Assembly: GCA_023387715.1 (NCBI GenBank)
Contig: JAEWHQ010000361.1
Location: 1 to 6,738, forward strand
Source: Pseudomonadota bacterium
GTDB taxonomy: Bacteria > Pseudomonadota > Alphaproteobacteria > Rhizobiales > Rhizobiaceae
Length of the DNA: 6,738 nt
Direction of reading: 5' to 3'
The position numbers and the translations under genes were made by a program. This document shows positions 6,032 through 6,738 of the stretch, one piece after another. Below the pieces are notes generated by a model, which was not told the DNA's origin, ran no database searches, and was given only the letters and a program-made list of their open reading frames with translations. Position 1 is the stretch's first letter; each line of letters opens with the position of its first letter.

Positions 6032-6547
6032 ATGTCATTAGCACGCGCTATTAAGGCTGCCGTGAGCGGCCAGTCTATGAAATCACGTCTTGAGGAAGAA
6101 AAGCCTGAAGACCTGGAAGAAGAGCATCGTGAAGACGATGTGAATGATGATGAACAACACGACAATGATGCTGAAGGCGATGAAGATGAAAAGCCTGAAG
6201 CTGATGAAGACGATGTTGTCACGGAAGATGAAGACGATAAGCCGAATGCTTTTGCCCGTGGTCGCCGTGCGGAAAAGTCCCGTATGTCGGCCATTCTTGG
6301 CTCTAATGCTGCAGATCGCAATCCGTCATTGGCCGCGCATCTGGCGTTTAAAACCTCGATGAGCGCGAAAGATGCGGTTGCGACTTTGAAGGCAAGCGGT
6401 GGCAGTCAAGCGCAAGGCGGTAATTTGGCATCACGCATGCAGGGGCGGGTGCCTGCCTTGGGAAATGGTGGTGGGGCATCTAAGCCCCGATCCGCTGATG
6501 ATGCGCTTGTGATGTTCGCCAAAAACCGCAACGCCTCGCGCAAATAG
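6032..6547 (+). CDS. Acidic probable head scaffold protein (Nu3-like)
   Basis: I do not recognise this 171-residue protein as a named family, but it has the features of a phage scaffold. A short basic N-terminus (1-20) is followed by an extremely acidic tract: 31 of residues 21-69 are D or E, almost without hydrophobic residues, so it is probably disordered. A helical-looking segment follows (77-122: RRAEKSRMSAILG, then LAAHLAFKTSMSAKDAVATLKA). This resembles the C-terminal region of longer phage S49 proteases, where an ILG/HLAF/AVA-type segment follows the peptidase domain. The last part is Gly/Gln-rich (123-150) and ends in a basic amphipathic tail (DDALVMFAKNRNASRK) suited to binding capsid. 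Position between protease and decoration protein matches lambda Nu3, which is nested in gene C; here it is separate, with its own ribosome binding site. Scaffold function is an inference from composition, order and the shared segment. Confidence 0.7.
   Translation: MSLARAIKAAVSGQSMKSRLEEEKPEDLEEEHREDDVNDDEQHDNDAEGDEDEKPEADEDDVVTEDEDDKPNAFARGRRAEKSRMSAILGSNAADRNPSLAAHLAFKTSMSAKDAVATLKASGGSQAQGGNLASRMQGRVPALGNGGGASKPRSADDALVMFAKNRNASRK
6098..6200 (+). repeat. In-frame 13-base direct repeat in the acidic tract
   Basis: GAAAAGCCTGAAG occurs at 6098-6110 and again at 6188-6200, exactly 90 bases apart, so both copies encode EKPE in the same frame. The DNA between and after is made largely of GAA, GAT and GAC codons. 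This suggests the acidic tract grew by internal duplication, although biased codon composition could produce it by chance. Confidence 0.45.
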
Positions 6548-6563
6548 TGCGGCCAAACCTCAC

Positions 6564-6570
6564 GAAAGGA
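6564..6570 (+). promoter_or_regulatory. Ribosome binding site of the decoration protein gene
   Basis: GAAAGGA lies in the 27-base gap after the scaffold-like gene. It is followed by two adjacent in-frame ATG codons, at 6575 and 6578. The second is seven bases from the AGGA core, the better distance, so initiation may favour it; the two products differ by one methionine. Confidence 0.6.
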
Positions 6571-6574
6571 TCGA

Positions 6575-6738
6575 ATGATGAAGACCCAAGATTATAATCC
6601 GGGTGATCTGCTGGTTGGCGATTATCCGGTTGCCGTGCGCACGGTGACGATTGCACAAGGTCAGGTGTTAAAGCGCGGCACCGTTATCGGAGATACTGGC
6701 AGTGCCTTTGTCTTGTCTGAATCGGCAAGCACGGATGG
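6575..6738 (+). CDS. Head decoration protein, lambda gpD-like (HDPD family), N-terminal part
   Basis: The frame is open from the ATG at 6575 to the right edge, giving 54 codons plus two bases, so the C-terminal part is outside the window. The sequence YNPGDLLVGDYPVAVRTVTI (7-26), then LKRGTVIGDTGSAFVLSES (32-50) and TDG at the end, matches the N-terminus of bacteriophage decoration proteins of the HDPD (lambda gpD) type common in alphaproteobacterial prophages. The segment KRGTVIG followed by a short loop and a beta strand is typical. Decoration trimers bind the expanded capsid at threefold sites and stabilise it against DNA pressure. Gene order supports the call, since lambda gene D follows C/Nu3 and precedes the major capsid gene E, expected just beyond the window. 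The gene has its own ribosome binding site, as expected for an abundant structural protein. Confidence 0.88.
   Translation, partial: MMKTQDYNPGDLLVGDYPVAVRTVTIAQGQVLKRGTVIGDTGSAFVLSESASTD

Larger units (their letters stand above)
547..6738 (+). mobile_element. Lambda-type prophage or phage-derived head and packaging module
   Basis: Seven consecutive plus-strand genes follow the lambda late order Nu1-A-W-B-C-Nu3-D: small terminase, large terminase, gpW, portal, S49 protease, probable scaffold, decoration protein. All reading frames seen whole are intact, with no frameshift or premature stop, so the module looks functional. The right boundary is outside the window. The left boundary is unclear: the phage genes begin at 547 and chrA, divergent, starts at 430. 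No integrase, repressor, replication or lysis genes are present in the window. It could be a complete prophage with chrA as cargo, a left-truncated prophage, or a domesticated particle-forming cluster such as a gene transfer agent. Confidence 0.85.

Noticed and set aside
6028..6321. Serine-rich minus-strand frame opposite the acidic tract
   Set aside because: The serine runs are simply the reverse complement of GAA/GAT/GAC codons, which yield TTC, ATC and, in the shifted frame, TCT/TCA/TCG.
6144..6362. Methionine-rich plus-strand frame of 72 codons in the scaffold-like gene
   Set aside because: ATGA repeats in the acidic codons read in the +1 frame give alternating M and K; there is no ribosome binding site or recognisable domain.
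1..6738. CRISPR array, insertion sequence ends, rRNA or tRNA genes
   Set aside because: No regularly spaced repeats, transposase frames, terminal inverted repeats or RNA gene signatures were found by reading either strand.

Overview
The window holds the start of a lambda-type phage head operon lying back to back with a truncated-by-the-window chromate transporter gene. The proteins (Nu1-like small terminase, GpA-family large terminase, gpW, lambda-type portal, S49 protease, HDPD-type decoration protein) most resemble those of prophages in Alphaproteobacteria. The base composition is intermediate (about half G+C by eye) and the protein flavour recalls the Brucellaceae/Rhizobiales group. That host assignment is an inference from family resemblance, not a search result.

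Layout: positions 1-430, minus strand, carry the N-terminal 143 codons of ChrA, which runs off the left edge. Positions 431-546 are an AT-rich divergent intergenic region with several short palindromes and promoter-like sequences. From 547 to the right edge everything is on the plus strand in the order small terminase, large terminase, gpW, portal, S49 prohead protease, a very acidic 171-residue protein that is probably the scaffold, and a head decoration protein cut by the right edge. A major capsid gene would be expected just beyond the edge.

How the genes work together: the two terminase subunits recognise, cut and pump DNA. The portal is the ring through which DNA enters the prohead. The scaffold (inferred) guides shell assembly and the protease matures the prohead. 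The decoration protein stabilises the expanded shell, and gpW plugs the portal after filling and joins head to tail. Three junctions (terS/terL, gpW/portal, portal/protease) are 4-base ATGA overlaps, typical of translational coupling. The genes for gpW, the putative scaffold and the decoration protein each follow a short gap with their own ribosome binding site.

The genes themselves are mostly standard phage parts, and I see no clear sign of a wholly new system. The points most worth a second look are the direct juxtaposition of chrA with terS, with no room for an early region or a lambda-like cos arrangement between them, and the scaffold-like protein as a separate, extremely acidic gene rather than nested in or fused to the protease.
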